Source: Hofstenia miamia
Lineage: Eukaryota > Xenacoelomorpha > Acoela
Length of the DNA stretch: 64,000 bases
Assembly: GCA_004352715.1 (NCBI GenBank)
Contig: SCFE01000070.1
Location: 413,203-477,202 of the forward strand
Direction: 5' to 3'
The notes below the pieces were generated by a model. It had not been told where the DNA came from. It was given only the letters and a program-made list of their open reading frames with translations, and searched no databases. Of this stretch, positions 45,575-57,767 are shown piece by piece. The position numbers were made by a program, and so were the translations under genes. Within the stretch, counting starts at the first letter, position 1; every line of letters begins with the position of its first letter.

Positions 45575-48177
45575 GAACCCTCATCGCTTCTTGAATGATA
45601 ACGTCTTGGTCATTTGAACAAAACTTGCTTGATTTCATTGCTATTGGACTACCGGTAGACGTCAAATGACTGAAAGCTCAGGGTAGTCTGTTAATATTGT
45701 AATTAGAGAAGATAAAAACAATTCTTTATCAGTTCTCCAAATTTGAATGTGATGCTTTTGTGTAACTTGATAAAATTTACTTTTTGATTAGGTAAGGTAG
45801 TATTAAGAAAAGAAATCTTTTACATACATTCATATTTTCAGTAACATTCACAACACAAGAGCCCAAAATTGTGGTCAGATGTGATTGTGTTGCCATATTA
45901 ACGCTAGTTTCAGGGTTGAAGACCTGGGAAAATTGAATTTACTTTCAAAATCATTGCTAAACAAACTACTAAGTGTAAATCGTAATTTCCATTTTTTGTT
46001 AATATAATTTAAGTTTCAATGTTCTTAATATAAAACTTTTTGTGGAGTCCAAAGAAATAATTGACTAGTAAAATCAAATTTATTTTTGGAATTTAATGAA
46101 ATGCCCAAATTTATTTTACTAGTGAAAGTACATTCTCTTCAGAAATTTTGTGGAATGCGCAAAAGTAGTTGACTAGAAAAATTAAATCAGTTTCAGATAT
46201 TTGGTGAAACACATAAAAATAGTTGAATTCCATTTGGATACATTTTATGAAATTGATAAAACATTTCATATTTCCACGAAATGACTGACACTAATATTTG
46301 ACGCAACTCACTGACGTGCAGCAACAGAAAAAACAAGGAATTTTATGAATCTTTAAGCAAAATATAAATGAGCACCAGCACTATGTTCAAAAGGCACAAA
46401 ATTTCAAACTACAGACGTTCGGGGACAAATTTTCTAAATTGTTTGTACAAACTAGTACTGACATGGCATATACAGGTAGCTAAAATTTCTTAGCAAAAGA
46501 ACTGCGTGATAGAAGGAAATAAGGAACATGGGCCTGCGCACCCTCAATCCCTCGAGATACAAAATCTTGCGAGTACAAAGCTATAAGCAAAATTCCACTT
46601 TCTGCTACAGTCACAGACAAGTGCAAAAACAAACCTTAGCTCTTTTATGCCTTAATAACACATTTGTCGCTAACACGTTTATATCATGAATATTAAATTA
46701 GTATAGCAATCTACTTTTTTATATCAAATTTAATAGATCTTTATACAGCTACGTCAATAGCAAACATCAAAATGTCTAATGAAATGACCTTAATTTATCT
46801 AATTGGGACCTTTCTCAGAGAATTGTTTTTTTTTAAATTTTATATTAATAGCCTGAGAATTGAAATTTCAGTATATTTTTTCATTTACTTCTTATTGTTA
46901 TATATATTTATAATTTTTACTTTATTTTTCATTTTTTAAATGTAATTTAAGTTGTTTCAGATATCTATAATGCATGCATTGAGCCAACATTTAATTATAA
47001 TGGCAAAGAATTTTATATGCTAAAATATAAAACAAATGACGCATATTCGATATTTTGCCTACACCAGCTCATATTTTGAAAACTCATGGGAAAAAAATTG
47101 ATTGCCTTGTTGTGGTCTATAAATAAACAATTTAAGCTTGAGGACTTCCTTGGCTTCCACATCGGTTCAACTTTTAAAACATTAGTTTTGGTTATACAAT
47201 GTTAAACAAAATAATAACTGCTCCACCAACATGTTAAAAATAAGAAGGGAGACGGCATCCATAAGAGTGCACTCCTGGTCTAGCTGGACAGTTGTTTCGG
47301 TTGTCCGGCACTTAGATCTTGTAATGCCTTTCCCACAAGGTCGTGAGCTTTTCTGAACTGTGTTAAAAGAACGAGTTGGATGCAGTGGTGTAGTGGAAGG
47401 GAGGGCTCAGGGGGGGTGATGAACCCCCATTGCTGAAAATTATTTGGGTGTAGCCCCCAAACAGTGTTGGTCGATTTAAGTCATGATTTAAATCAAAGCA
47501 CATTACTAGTTCAATTATTGATGTAAATCAAGTACACTAAAAGAGATACAAGTAGTGTATTCTAATTATTTTGAAGTCATTGCCCTGATATTGGAATGAA
47601 TTAGCAAGCTCTGAAATCTTGTTTTGCACGTTTTTTATATTCAGTTTAATTAAAATTGATAAAATTATCGTATTTCACAAAATAGTAGTATCAAAAGGAT
47701 TTCTAATATTTACTACCTCGGAAGTTTTTTTGGTTAAAATTGAAATTTTGATAAGAACCGATTTAAATCAAAAGTTCCAATTTTTTGATATTTTTAAATT
47801 AAATCCTATTTTTTCTCTCCACTGCCCCTAATGCATCTAAGGATCAACCGCTAAATTCATTTGTTAAATGCATATAAATATCAATAAATTTTCCTATTTT
47901 AAGGTAAACTTGTAGGTAACATTAACACTCACAAGATGGATGCGGAATTTCAACTTTCCTTAACTTTAAACAGACTGCTGTAGATTTAAAATATCAACCG
48001 TTTATCCACATTTTCAAACAATTTTCTCGAAATCGATAAGGAAATTTGTAAATCGTGAGATATTGACACAATTACTGACGTGAACGTGGTTGAAAAATTC
48101 AAACTTTTTTCCTATTTTTGAGAATTCTGATTTTTGAAAAAATCTCAATACTTAATGTGAAGGTGTCAGAAAATCTA
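45575..48177. other. Intergenic region with MITE-like fragments
   Basis: About 2.6 kb without a gene. Near 47380-47470 a GC-rich piece (cagtggtgtagtggaaggga ... gggggg) resembles one end of a CAGTGG-type hAT MITE. From 47466 (cagtgttggtcgatttaagt) to about 47828 the sequence is rich in ATTTAAATC words and ends near ccactgcccc, probably another MITE. Target duplications were not found. Confidence 0.4.
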
Positions 48178-50793
48178 ATGCAAATAATACCCTCGAAGGA
48201 TAGAGGGCGTCCTCGGCGTCTTAAAGATTGTTGCGTTGAGAAAAGTCAACCCAAAGGCACAGAACCTGATTGGTCTCTACTGCAGTTCGCAGAAGTAAGG
48301 AATGCTTATGCATTAAAACTCGAAAGGTTACTTGAACTAGCGGAACCAGGATACGAGAATACTGTGGCGAGTATGCAAAGTGCACTTAAAGCCCTTCCTC
48401 AAAAAATCAAACGTCCTAAAGTAGACTTGGTCTACGATTGTGAGGAAGTTAAGGCGGCGGTTGATCACAAGCGGAAAGCCAAACTAGTATTCTTGAGCGA
48501 GCAAAGCGCGAGTAGCTTAAAGGTTTATCGTCAAGCTAAGCGGGCAGTGACAAACTGCATTAGGCGGCGTAAGCTGGCCATCCTTACGGAGGCACTGGAC
48601 ACCCTTGATGAAGCAGGTGACGACTGCGACTGGGGCGGCATCAAGAGGTGTATGCAGGAGATAGCTGGAGTTAAGCATGTTGGGCTGTCTGACAGTAAAG
48701 CCAAACCTAAACCATACGAGTTTGTTAAGCACTTCTCTGAAGTATTTAAGCAATCTGCAAAGGACTTAGATACGCAGGCGTTTATCAATAAGCTGAATCT
48801 ATCCGAGCCTGAAGTCTTGGACGCTACCTCGACCCCAAGCTTCGATGAGGTAAAAACTGCGATAGATTCGTTAAAAATGCACAAAGCTCCAGGTTGCAAC
48901 GGGCTAACCGGCGAAGCCTTCAGATATGGAGGAAGTGCGCTTATTGACCGCCTTGTAGCAGATTTTGCGCAGGTATTTAGTACGGAGAGATGTCCTAGAC
49001 TATGGTGTGATGCAGAAGTTATCTTCTTGCATAAAAAGGGAAGCCGACTCGACCCTAACAATTACCGCACCATTTTCTTATTGGATGTCGGAGGAAAAAT
49101 ATTTGCAAAAATTCTGCTTAACAGATTGGAGAAAATACTTCTAGAGAAACATGTGCTGCCACCTACTCAATTTGGCTTTAGGGCTGGCAAGTCAACTATA
49201 CAGGCCATACATGTGCTGCGGCAAGCACAGGAGGCTTCTAGACTACGGAAAGAAAACCTTCTTGCGTGTTTCATTGACCTACAAAAGGCCTTTGATTCCG
49301 TACCAAGGCAAGTAATTTGGCAGTGTCTATTAGCAATTGGCGTACCAAAACGGATAATTGCGATCATTAAGTCTTTGCATGACACACCGATAGCACACAT
49401 TCGCGGCGAACGTCCACAAGTAAGTTTTAAACTTGAGCGTGGAGTCCGACAAGGATGTGTCCTCAGCCCGTGCTTATTTAACCTCCTTTTCCACTTTCTG
49501 ATCTGTGAGGGACTCCATGGAACCCCCAAAGGAATTGTTTTTAACTCTTTCTTTGGACAAGGGGAAGTGGAACTTAAGCACATAGAGTATGCTGACGATC
49601 TCTGTCTTTTCGGCCGGTCTGAGGAACAAATACAGAGCTATCTAGATGGCCTAGTTACAGTTCTAGCGCCACTAGGTATTAATATCTCTGTACCAAAGAC
49701 CAAGTGCATGTGGTTATCAAAAGCATCGGAAAGAACGTCTGATAGAGTTCATGTCTCTGGAAAGAACATTGAATTCGTATCAGAGTTTAAGTACTTAGGC
49801 TCGATGATCAGCACTGCTGGGACAGCCCTCTCTGAAGCAAGACATCGGTGCAAAAATGTACTTGGCAAGATCATACGTTATCGGCGAGTAGCACGTCAGA
49901 ATGGGCTTGGCAAAGCATTCTCCTTCTTACTACCACGAGGCGTGATGGTACCCACACTAACGTACGCGTGTGAAAACTGGGCAGAATCTTGTAGGGAACT
50001 TGAGATGCTTGAGGCTTCTATGAATACCTGTAAAAGGGTTTTTTGTGGAGTCTCCTTATGGGAAAAGCTCACAAAGGAACAAGTACACGGACTTATGCCT
50101 TTCCAACAAGTGCGCACTATAATAGCACGTAAGCGCTTACTTTTTGTAAGCCGGATGCTGGCGCACAGAGAAAGCATAAATAGTGGCGAGTTCCTAGAGC
50201 TTAGTATGACAAAAGCATCAATTGTTCCTGAAGGAAATGGCCACGTTGTCAGTGCACGCAAGAGTCAGTGTTGGGAAAAACGGCTTGTACTTGATGTGCA
50301 GTGGTTAATGGGTGTTACTCTGGGGGAGTCTCAACTGTTTTCCACTTTGACCACATCGTGCACTCATTCAAGAAACGCGAGAGAGGTTGTTAGCAGCCTA
50401 GCAGAGTCAATCAACGGGGACTCAGCGGTGCTACGTGATAGAATTGCTGGGGCGGCTTATGCAGCAGTACCGAGGCTCACACATGCCAGTACGAGACACC
50501 TGAGGTGCACGGAGTGTGCGCGTATGTTTTCTGCCCAAAAGGCGTTAAATCGTCATGTCAGAAATGACCATACGCAGAGCTCCACGACTATAGCGGATGC
50601 TAATTGCTGGAAGTGTGAAGCGAAGGGATGCTACAAGTCGTACAAGAGCAAAGGTTGGTATTTACGGCATATTAAGACCTGTCACCCCAACCTTTGTAAT
50701 CGAGCATTGATAGGCGACGTAGGAAGACACCAGGCTTCCGCCACCAATCTGGGGGCGTTGGAGGGGCCGGTTAGCAGTCCTGCAGGAGTTTGA
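48178..50793 (+). CDS. LINE reverse transcriptase, intact ORF, 5'-truncated element (RTE-like)
   Basis: 871 codons from ATG 48178 without interruption. Residues 9-15 (RGRPRR) resemble an AT-hook. About 40-230 is the helical linker usual after a LINE endonuclease, but the endonuclease itself is missing. The reverse transcriptase spans about 240-590: KAPGCNGLTGEAF, NNYRTIFLLDVGGKI, motif A with Asp367 (CFIDLQKAFDSVPR), motif B from 422 (GVRQGCVLSPCLFN) and motif C YADD (Asp473-474), so the catalytic triad is intact. A thumb/connection part follows. Two C2H2 fingers lie at the C-terminus (C777, C780, H793, H798; and C813, C818, H831, H836). GC content, near 47%, contrasts sharply with the flanks. 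Lack of an endonuclease means it is probably not autonomous, though the frame looks young. Clade assignment is inference. Confidence 0.9.
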   Translation: MQIIPSKDRGRPRRLKDCCVEKSQPKGTEPDWSLLQFAEVRNAYALKLERLLELAEPGYENTVASMQSALKALPQKIKRPKVDLVYDCEEVKAAVDHKRKAKLVFLSEQSASSLKVYRQAKRAVTNCIRRRKLAILTEALDTLDEAGDDCDWGGIKRCMQEIAGVKHVGLSDSKAKPKPYEFVKHFSEVFKQSAKDLDTQAFINKLNLSEPEVLDATSTPSFDEVKTAIDSLKMHKAPGCNGLTGEAFRYGGSALIDRLVADFAQVFSTERCPRLWCDAEVIFLHKKGSRLDPNNYRTIFLLDVGGKIFAKILLNRLEKILLEKHVLPPTQFGFRAGKSTIQAIHVLRQAQEASRLRKENLLACFIDLQKAFDSVPRQVIWQCLLAIGVPKRIIAIIKSLHDTPIAHIRGERPQVSFKLERGVRQGCVLSPCLFNLLFHFLICEGLHGTPKGIVFNSFFGQGEVELKHIEYADDLCLFGRSEEQIQSYLDGLVTVLAPLGINISVPKTKCMWLSKASERTSDRVHVSGKNIEFVSEFKYLGSMISTAGTALSEARHRCKNVLGKIIRYRRVARQNGLGKAFSFLLPRGVMVPTLTYACENWAESCRELEMLEASMNTCKRVFCGVSLWEKLTKEQVHGLMPFQQVRTIIARKRLLFVSRMLAHRESINSGEFLELSMTKASIVPEGNGHVVSARKSQCWEKRLVLDVQWLMGVTLGESQLFSTLTTSCTHSRNAREVVSSLAESINGDSAVLRDRIAGAAYAAVPRLTHASTRHLRCTECARMFSAQKALNRHVRNDHTQSSTTIADANCWKCEAKGCYKSYKSKGWYLRHIKTCHPNLCNRALIGDVGRHQASATNLGALEGPVSSPAGV

Positions 50794-50935
50794 ACTATTT
50801 TGCTCTTTGTTACTCGATTCCTAGGGCTTCAGGACCAGAACTGGTCGGTACCATCCAGTTCTAAATTTAGGACTGCGTTTGGGAGCCCCCAATGCAAATG
50901 CAATCAAGTAGATGAGGTGATACATTTCAATTCGG
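50794..50935 (+). mobile_element. 3' UTR/end of the RTE-like element
   Basis: Elevated GC continues past the stop to about 50920 (ggaccagaactggtcggtac, gggagcccccaatgcaaatg), then drops to host-like AT. No poly(A) tail is seen; the end is near 50910-50935. Confidence 0.5.
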
Positions 50936-51759
50936 TAGTGCTTTTAAATTTGGATGCTTTTTTTATTCTCCATAATGTACTAATTAAATTATTTTTAGTT
51001 ACTCAATATATGGCAATTGGTTAGATCCGAAAGATTTAATAAATTCAAATTTTTTTTACTGCTTGTCTCAAATCGAAGTATGATATTAAGCTAAAATTAA
51101 GCTCAGAATGTTCTATTCTTACAATTTTTCTCCGTTTGCTATTAGTGTTTTCGCATGCTGGAAATTCAATTGATCGCATTCTTTCAAACGATTTATTGAA
51201 AATACTCTCAATATCTTTTTCAGTCTTATATATTGAAATCTGATATGCGGGATTTTGTTGCATTTCTCGACGGAATCATACTTAATCCAATTAACGTTAA
51301 TTAGCTCCGATTCTGCCATTTCAAACAACCGATTTTTGATTGCGACTTGCCGCTAAATTAAGTCCGAATCATTGGGCTGATTAACCGGAAGCTTGACCTT
51401 GGTGCTAGTTATATTAAGATTTAGTGGTGCTGAGTGATTTAATTCATTAGTGATTTTAGATTTGATCAATTTGAACATGATTTCAACATGATAAAATTTC
51501 TAGACGCTTCTAAATTGAATATATTTCACAAGAGTTAAGGAACAATATTATTATTGGAGAGCCTGAAATGTGGACCTTCCTATACAAAACTTAAATTTCT
51601 TACAATTAAAAAGAATTGCTGTCATCTGGGACAAATACTAAAATCTTCAAAGATGTTAATACATTATTCTCTAATATGGCATTTCATCAATTTTATGGTT
51701 GCAAAATTCAGATGCATTGTTTTTATTTGGATTAAACAAACGTTTAGTATTCAATACTA
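50936..51759. other. AT-rich spacer between two LINE copies
   Basis: No gene recognised. Overlapping open frames at 51045-51328 (minus) lack recognisable motifs. Confidence 0.45.
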
Positions 51760-53200
51760 CATGACTTCGATATTAGATGAGGTAATAGACATATGGGCAG
51801 AAGTAGATGAAGCAACAGAACTAGTGGGTGCAAAAGCTGAAGCAGCAATCAAAAAAAGGATGAAGGAAGAAATAGATGAAAGAAGTAGGTTGTCAGTTTC
51901 AAGGAGAGTTAAGAGAAGCAAGTTAGTAGTAGAGACAGCAAAGATAAATATAGTGTTACAAAGGATAGTTGGTAAGAGTGTCACAAAGGTGAATAGGTTA
52001 ACATAAGCAGGTGCAAAAGGGATGCTGCGGAAGAGAAGTAGTCAAGAAGCTACAGGAAACAGAAAGCCAGCATGAGAGATAAGAATTAAGAATAAAGTGA
52101 CTAACATCATGCAGCAAATAGGTAAGATCAGGATAAGTAAAGCAGTGCTGAATAGGCGTAGAGAAGCAAGAAGAAGATTATAAAAACTGCAAAAGAAGAG
52201 TTTAAGCAAAGTTTTGTTGTAGAAAATGAGAAACAATTTGGCAATGGCAAAGCAGGCTAAAGATAACACGCAGTTTAAGACGCAAGAAGGAAGATTCTAC
52301 AAAAAAAATTAGATACACTAGCAGGGCTAGAGCTAGAGCAGGCGATGATGCGGTAAGGTTTTGGGAGAATATATGGATAAGTGAGGTACCAGAGATAGAG
52401 GTGAAGAAGGAGTGCAAGCAAGATGATAGAGTAATCACAATTTGAAGGAGTCTCAAAAGAACATCAACAACTGGAAGGTGGAGGCAACTGTTCAGGCAAG
52501 CAACTTTAGATCAACAATGTGTCTGTCAACAATTTCGATATTGCTAATTTCTGTGATTTCAAGTAGGTTGGTATTTTACTTAGAACTGAACAAATTGATC
52601 CCAAAAGATCAGAAGTGTTGCAGGACAAGGAGTTTAGTATGTAAAGATCAGTTATTAATAGGCTAGGCAGTGGAAGAGATTTTCAGAAGAAAGAAGACAA
52701 ACTTAGCAATGGCTAGAGGCAATGAATTCTTAGCAAGAAAGATGTGAAAGTGGCAGATGAGATTAAACTGCACAGACTGACGCTTAGGAGTATAATTCAG
52801 GGTGACAGCTTAGCTTGTCCCCAGTCACCAAAAATTAATGAGATAGGCATAGTATATATGTTGGAGGAGAATGTTAGAGCAGCAACAAGTGGAGACATTA
52901 AGGAAAGAAAGTAGAGACTCTGGGTTAGAGTTTGGATTAGAAAAGTGTACAGCAGTGAAAATGCTAAGTGACAAGTGTACAGATGAAGGTCGCTTGAAGT
53001 CAAGGACAGGGGATAATATTAAAGAGATCAATAAAGAGACTTTTAGAGGGAGACAGAACACATGATAATGTAATAAAAATGAATGAGGAAAAAATACCAG
53101 ATGAAGGTAGGGAAGGAACTACAAAAGTCAACATTGAATTGACAGAATATCATAAAAGCAATAAATATGGAGTTATTAAATTGTTGAGATTTTTAAAAAC
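51760..53200 (+). mobile_element. Decayed non-LTR reverse transcriptase, plus-strand copy
   Basis: Fragments in several frames follow the order of a LINE reverse transcriptase. A Lys/Glu-rich N-terminal linker (DEVIDIWAEVDEATELVG...) reads on to VNRLT (about 51770-52010), then EGRFYKK near 52290. LIPKDQKCCRTRSLVCKDQL lies at about 52590-52650, and a decayed motif A region at 52680-52720 (TNLAMARG). A motif B-like RLRSIIQGDSLACP lies at about 52780-52820. SGLEFGLEKCTAV comes at about 52919-52957. The catalytic YxDD is eroded (YMLEENVRAAT). Stops and frameshifts abound. The stretch 52265-52410 matches the minus-strand copy at 60650-60815. Known family: LINEs with a QGDSLSP motif B, seen in several invertebrates. 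Confidence 0.65.
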
Positions 53201-53635
53201 CAATTTTTACATGTAATGTATTAATTTTTTGCCTGTTAATTTGTCGTCTGCAAAACTAATTATTACACCATTAATATTATCATTACTGTACTTTTCAAAA
53301 AATAAAATTTCAGATTATTTTGTTAGTAATTCACAAACGTCATTTCACAACAGTAATTTGTCGGGACTTAATATATCAATGCTTATAATTATGAAGCGCG
53401 ATTGAATAAATCTAATAAAAGCTATTGGCAGAAAACTGAAATTTCTGTTATTTAAGCAAAAAATTGAAAAGACCAAAGAAAGCGGAACATTTCTTTCCAC
53501 AATTTAAGTGATAAATAATAAAACTTTTGTAAAAACAAGACTTTGGTCCTTATCACATCAAGAAATTTACTGTATTTTATTAGCTAGAAGGTGATTAGGT
53601 ACGTCGTTAGGGCTTACACTCGCCCCTTAGCCTGT

Positions 53636-53636
53636 A

Positions 53637-53671
<35 letters not shown>

Positions 53672-53692
53672 AGAAGAAGAAGGAGAAGAAGA
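53636..53692. repeat. (GAA)n-rich microsatellite
   Basis: Nearly pure gaa/gaagag trinucleotide run. On the minus strand it lies 3' of the LINE tail fragment at 53850 and may be its terminal microsatellite. Confidence 0.9.
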
Positions 53693-53739
53693 AATGTTTA
53701 TATTTAGAGTTGATTTGTACCATATAAAATACTGTTTAC

Positions 53740-54040
53740 AACCCTAAATAGCGTCAAAAAAAACTACACAAGTACAAAAACAAATATGCACGCACACAAA
53801 TGAATATTTACAAAGGCAATGATAACTAATGGCCTGGACTATGGTGAATTTATATGCGGTCAATTGAATAGTCAGTATTATAAAATTTAAAACCTCGCCA
53901 TTTGTATTCAAGTCTTTCCTTTGTATAACTATGGAAGTGTTTATTTATCTGTTGGTTTGTCCATTCCGGTATCATAAACCCACTATGCCAGTAGCTAAAT
54001 GATATTAAAACTAAAATGGTTTGAAGCAACAAAACCAAAC
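53740..54040 (-). mobile_element. LINE 3' end, second copy of the 7875-8505 family
   Basis: The minus-strand frame ends in ERLEYKWRGFKFYNTDYSID-R-I-stop, clearly related to the end of the fragment at 8029 (KSWLGFKFYNKDYTITRN). The following non-coding part shares the phrase aaatagcgtcaa/gaatagcgtcaa. Only the last 20-30 residues of the RT C-terminus are preserved. Confidence 0.6.
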
Positions 54041-55410
54041 AAGTAATTTTGTGGACGTTACGAGAAGTTTAACTCTACAACTATAATCTCATAATTAAGT
54101 CCTATTTTCAGTAGATTTATTAATACATGTTGTAAATTAATTTACAAATCGTGCATCAAACCTCATAAACATAATCGGCACTGACAATGCATCAAACAGC
54201 ATGAAAATACTTTAATTCAATTCACGCAATGTGGAAGTTCTCTGAAATTAAAAAATTATACTCCTTAAGTTGCAACATACATACTGTAAGGACTATACAT
54301 TGGATGAATGCAAGATCTGAAAATGCCAGTGAAATTATAAGGACGATCGATGAATTTTATGTAGATTAGTGAAATATTTTATGTAGTTGCAATTTCTACT
54401 ATAAACCTACTTGCAGGCCTATGTAAGTGTTAGAAGAAGTACATATACATATATATATATATAGAATACTTATATAGAAAAAATAACAAATTAATTATAA
54501 ATGGGATAGCCTTGGATATGGACAAACACGGCGGGTATTGGTATGGATTTCAAATTTTTCTATGGAACCCACAGAAAAAGTACTTCTTAAAAAGGGTCCC
54601 GTAGTATATTTTGTAGCGGTCCCCACGCGGTCTTTTATTTGTAAAATACATTACATGCATATATTATCTATAATAGTCAGAAAGTATATATATTATTTAT
54701 ACAATATACATTTACTATTCTGACTCGTAATCTCTTCAAATTAGCATGCATGTATGGGCTTTTTTATTGTCGAACTCTAACGGGCTTTTTTATTGTCGAA
54801 CTCTAACGGACTTTTACATTTGGAAACGAGCTTAAAGACTGACTGGGCTTTTCCAATACGATAATGGGTGGCGCCAGGTTTCAAATTTGAAACTATAGGT
54901 TTTCCATGGGTTTGTTCAACCATTTTGCGGGTTCCGTAGGTTTTTTGTGGTTTTCCCCACAGTATTTTTTGTGGGTATGAGATGGGTATGGATTTTAGAT
55001 TTAATGCTCACCGCAACACTGATTATAAACTTCAGAGAAATGGTTTTGTGAAATATGATCTTCGAACAAAAACAGCAACAAAATAATCATTCGAGGTTCA
55101 CACTTAGCTTGGGTACAGAAAAAAACCTGTTTCTATTTTTGAGAACATATGTTACTTGTTGCTTGAACCATGAACCGTATTAAAAATAGATGTTAAATAT
55201 ATAAAATTGAGGTGGATTGAAAAATTTTATCTGCAAGGCCAAAAAATTTTTCAAGTGTGTCATTCAGTGATTATCCTTAAACAGTTTATGGCTTTTTCAA
55301 AGAACAAACTGTTTTATCATATTTTCAAACACTTTCACTAAGCCTATTAGAATTTGCAAATTGGTAGTGAATATGCACACATGAAATGTGTACAAAACTA
55401 CATTAGAATG
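54041..55410. other. Intergenic region with small repeats
   Basis: No gene. A 26-bp unit (gggcttttttattgtcgaac tctaac) is duplicated in tandem at about 54756-54806. Sequence at 54510-54580 and 54890-55010 is rich in gggtatggatt and gggttttcc words, probably worn repeats. Confidence 0.5.
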
Positions 55411-55755
55411 CAGACTTGTCAATGAGCTGACATTTCCAAGCTCGGCTCGGCTCGGCTGGGCTCGCCACATAAAATCTTTGAACAAGGCTCGTTTTAGCTC
55501 GGTATTTTTTTAAAAATATTGTGCTCAAAGAATTGTTACATAGCTCTTCCTATTATTTAATAAACATTTCTTAAATAAGATTATAGGAAAGGCATATTGA
55601 AAGCAAAAACTAAGAAAAATCTCCATAATCAAATTAAAAAGCAGAACTATAAACTTGCTTTGCCTAAAATAGGCTCGTTTTGGGCTCGTTGTATATCAAA
55701 TACTGTGCTCAAGCTCGGCTCGGCTCGTTAGAAGCTCGGCTAGTTGACAAGTCTG
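55411..55755. mobile_element. MITE with CAGACTTGTCAA termini and GCTCGG repeats
   Basis: 345-bp segment starting CAGACTTGTCAATGAGCTGA; the right end ctagttgacaagtctg is its near complement. The interior has runs of GCTCGGCTCGG at both ends in inverted sense. No clear target duplication, so the class is uncertain (hAT-like by the CA-start terminus). Confidence 0.6.
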
Positions 55756-56615
55756 TCCTGTAGTGTTAACATATCGTATAAAATATACCTAGGAGGGGCC
55801 GCCCTCATACATAGATCCATTCTTAGACAACTTCTCTAATTGCATAGAAAAGAATCGTTGCCCCGTTACCATAATTATTACATCGTCTTCTGAATAAATT
55901 TTAAATTGATACATTATTACGAAATGCGTAGTAGGATAAGCTCGTGATTTTATTACTGACGTTTTTTTCGGTTGTGACGTAATTGTTTCGTAAGCCCTTA
56001 AAATACATTGTCCATATCACAAACACTTTCACATACTGCAATAGAAGCACTTCTTAATAAGTTTGAATTTTTGATTAGAAGGAAGCTTTGATTGAATTCT
56101 TTGAAGGTACTCTTTCAAAAGTTTAAAAATATTTTTAATAAACGTACTTTTATTAAGTGAAACGTACATTTAAAATGAACTTTAAAACTTGTATTACATA
56201 ACTCCCCTTTCAATATCATAATTAGACATTGCCTTTTGATTTATTCGCTCAGGCAATTTAGCCATAGCAATATACAACAGTTTAATCAGTATTTGGAAAT
56301 TAAAAGTGTGAATTTTCAATTGTATTATTGTCGTTCTATTAGTCCACAATCCGGCAAATGTACCAATTGAAAATAATATTGAATGATAAATTTAGTCTAA
56401 TGGTGAAAGACGGCCATCGACTTTTAAATTTGCATGAAGCTAACAGCTAACATAAAATACTTTTTTCACAGATCATTACGCCTACAAGGTTCGCAGGATT
56501 TTTATATTAGAATTTTCCTGCATATTGTATTTTACAAATGAACGTGATAATCTACTATAGTCTTGGGGATGAATGAAGAAGTTTCCTACCCTCTCCTAAT
56601 GTGTACTGATTATGA
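55756..56615. other. Non-coding intergenic sequence
   Basis: Nothing recognisable. Confidence 0.5.
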
Positions 56616-56622
56616 ACAGTAC

Positions 56623-57195
56623 CAAGGCCTACTGTAATCACGGCCTGGCGATTTGCAGTAAAATTAACAAAATGAGGCTGCAAAAACACTTCGCCACAGA
56701 CCAAGATTTGATGCAACAAATCATTTTAAGTAACCAATTCAAAGAATTAGATAGTGTACACATATATGTAAGTTTTGGAGAGATTTTATTTCTTGATAAT
56801 TGTAAAAACCACCTTCAAATATAATGCGGCCATTAACAATAAACAATCATCTTTCTGCATGTCAAAATTTGTGTTTTGACGTCATAAAAATCTCCGAATA
56901 TAGATCTACACAAGCAGAAATTTGAATCCAACCTTTCTACTTTGAGATGAAACACTTCTAGAAATTTAACTTACTTCTTTGCCTGTGAACACCTTTAATA
57001 GTTTGATGAAACTTTTTTTTGTTGCCAAGCACATACAATGATTGTAATTCCACAAATTTGATGGCAACTTTTGATATATTTTGCATTGCATATTTGGACA
57101 AAATTTGACACCAATTCCCTAATTGTGAGAGGATTTATTGCTACTTTTAGTTTTTTGTACTGCAAATCACCAGGCCGTGATTAAAGTTGGCCTTG
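56623..57195. mobile_element. 573-bp MITE with long inverted repeats, 7-bp target duplication
   Basis: Left end CAAGGCCTACTGTAATCACG continuing gcctggcgatttgcagta. The right end is its complement with a few changes (tgcaaatcaccaggccgtga ... ggccttg), giving terminal inverted repeats of about 40 bp. ACAGTAC is duplicated at both sides (56616-56622 and 57196-57202). The 7-8 bp duplication and CA-start fit hAT. A related single terminus lies at 12183. The open frame at 56612-56824 is inside the element and not a gene. Confidence 0.8.
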
Positions 57196-57202
57196 ACAGT
57201 AC

Positions 57203-57759
57203 AAAGAAATATTTACTAATTATCGAATAATTCAGTTTTTAATCTTTAACTGAATATTTTAAAGGAATCTAACTATTGAGCAGAATTTTTTCGGATCTAG
57301 TATTTCGAACGTGTCGCGCTTCATGCCACACCTAATCCATATTTCCAAGGCTAGCTTTGTCGAATAAACTCCTTTCGATATATACGATGTATGCATGCAT
57401 TGTGTAACGCCATATATATGTTCGCATAGAGCAATAATTACTATTTCCATTTAAAGACGTAATATAATCAAAGATTGACGCAGGTGCTGTTTTACCCGTA
57501 TTACTAAACTAATACAATATTAATTATACTAAAGAAATCTATATAGTTGAATATATTTGCCATCATACAGTCAATTAAACAAAATTAATAGAAAGTCAAT
57601 TCGGTGATTGAATGGCAGGCGACATTTACAAAATGGTGGGTGTATTGCGGGTGAATTTTTCTAACAGATAAGCGGGTGCGGTGCGGTGCGGTGCGGTTGC
57701 GATGCAATGCAGTTATAAAAAATTACATCTATACTTATTCCTAATTTTATGCGACCACA
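57203..57759. other. Intergenic sequence with GGTGC minisatellite
   Basis: No gene. At 57673-57705, gggtgcggtgcggtgcggtg is a short (GGTGC)n run. Confidence 0.6.
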
Positions 57760-57767
57760 ATTCAGGG

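Noticed and set aside
48517-50261. Minus-strand frames of 78-176 codons opposite the reverse transcriptase
   Set aside because: Antisense shadows of a long GC-richer coding region.
55435-55745. CpG-island promoter from the GCTCGG-rich sequence
   Set aside because: The GC richness comes from short repeats inside an inverted-repeat element, with no gene adjoining.
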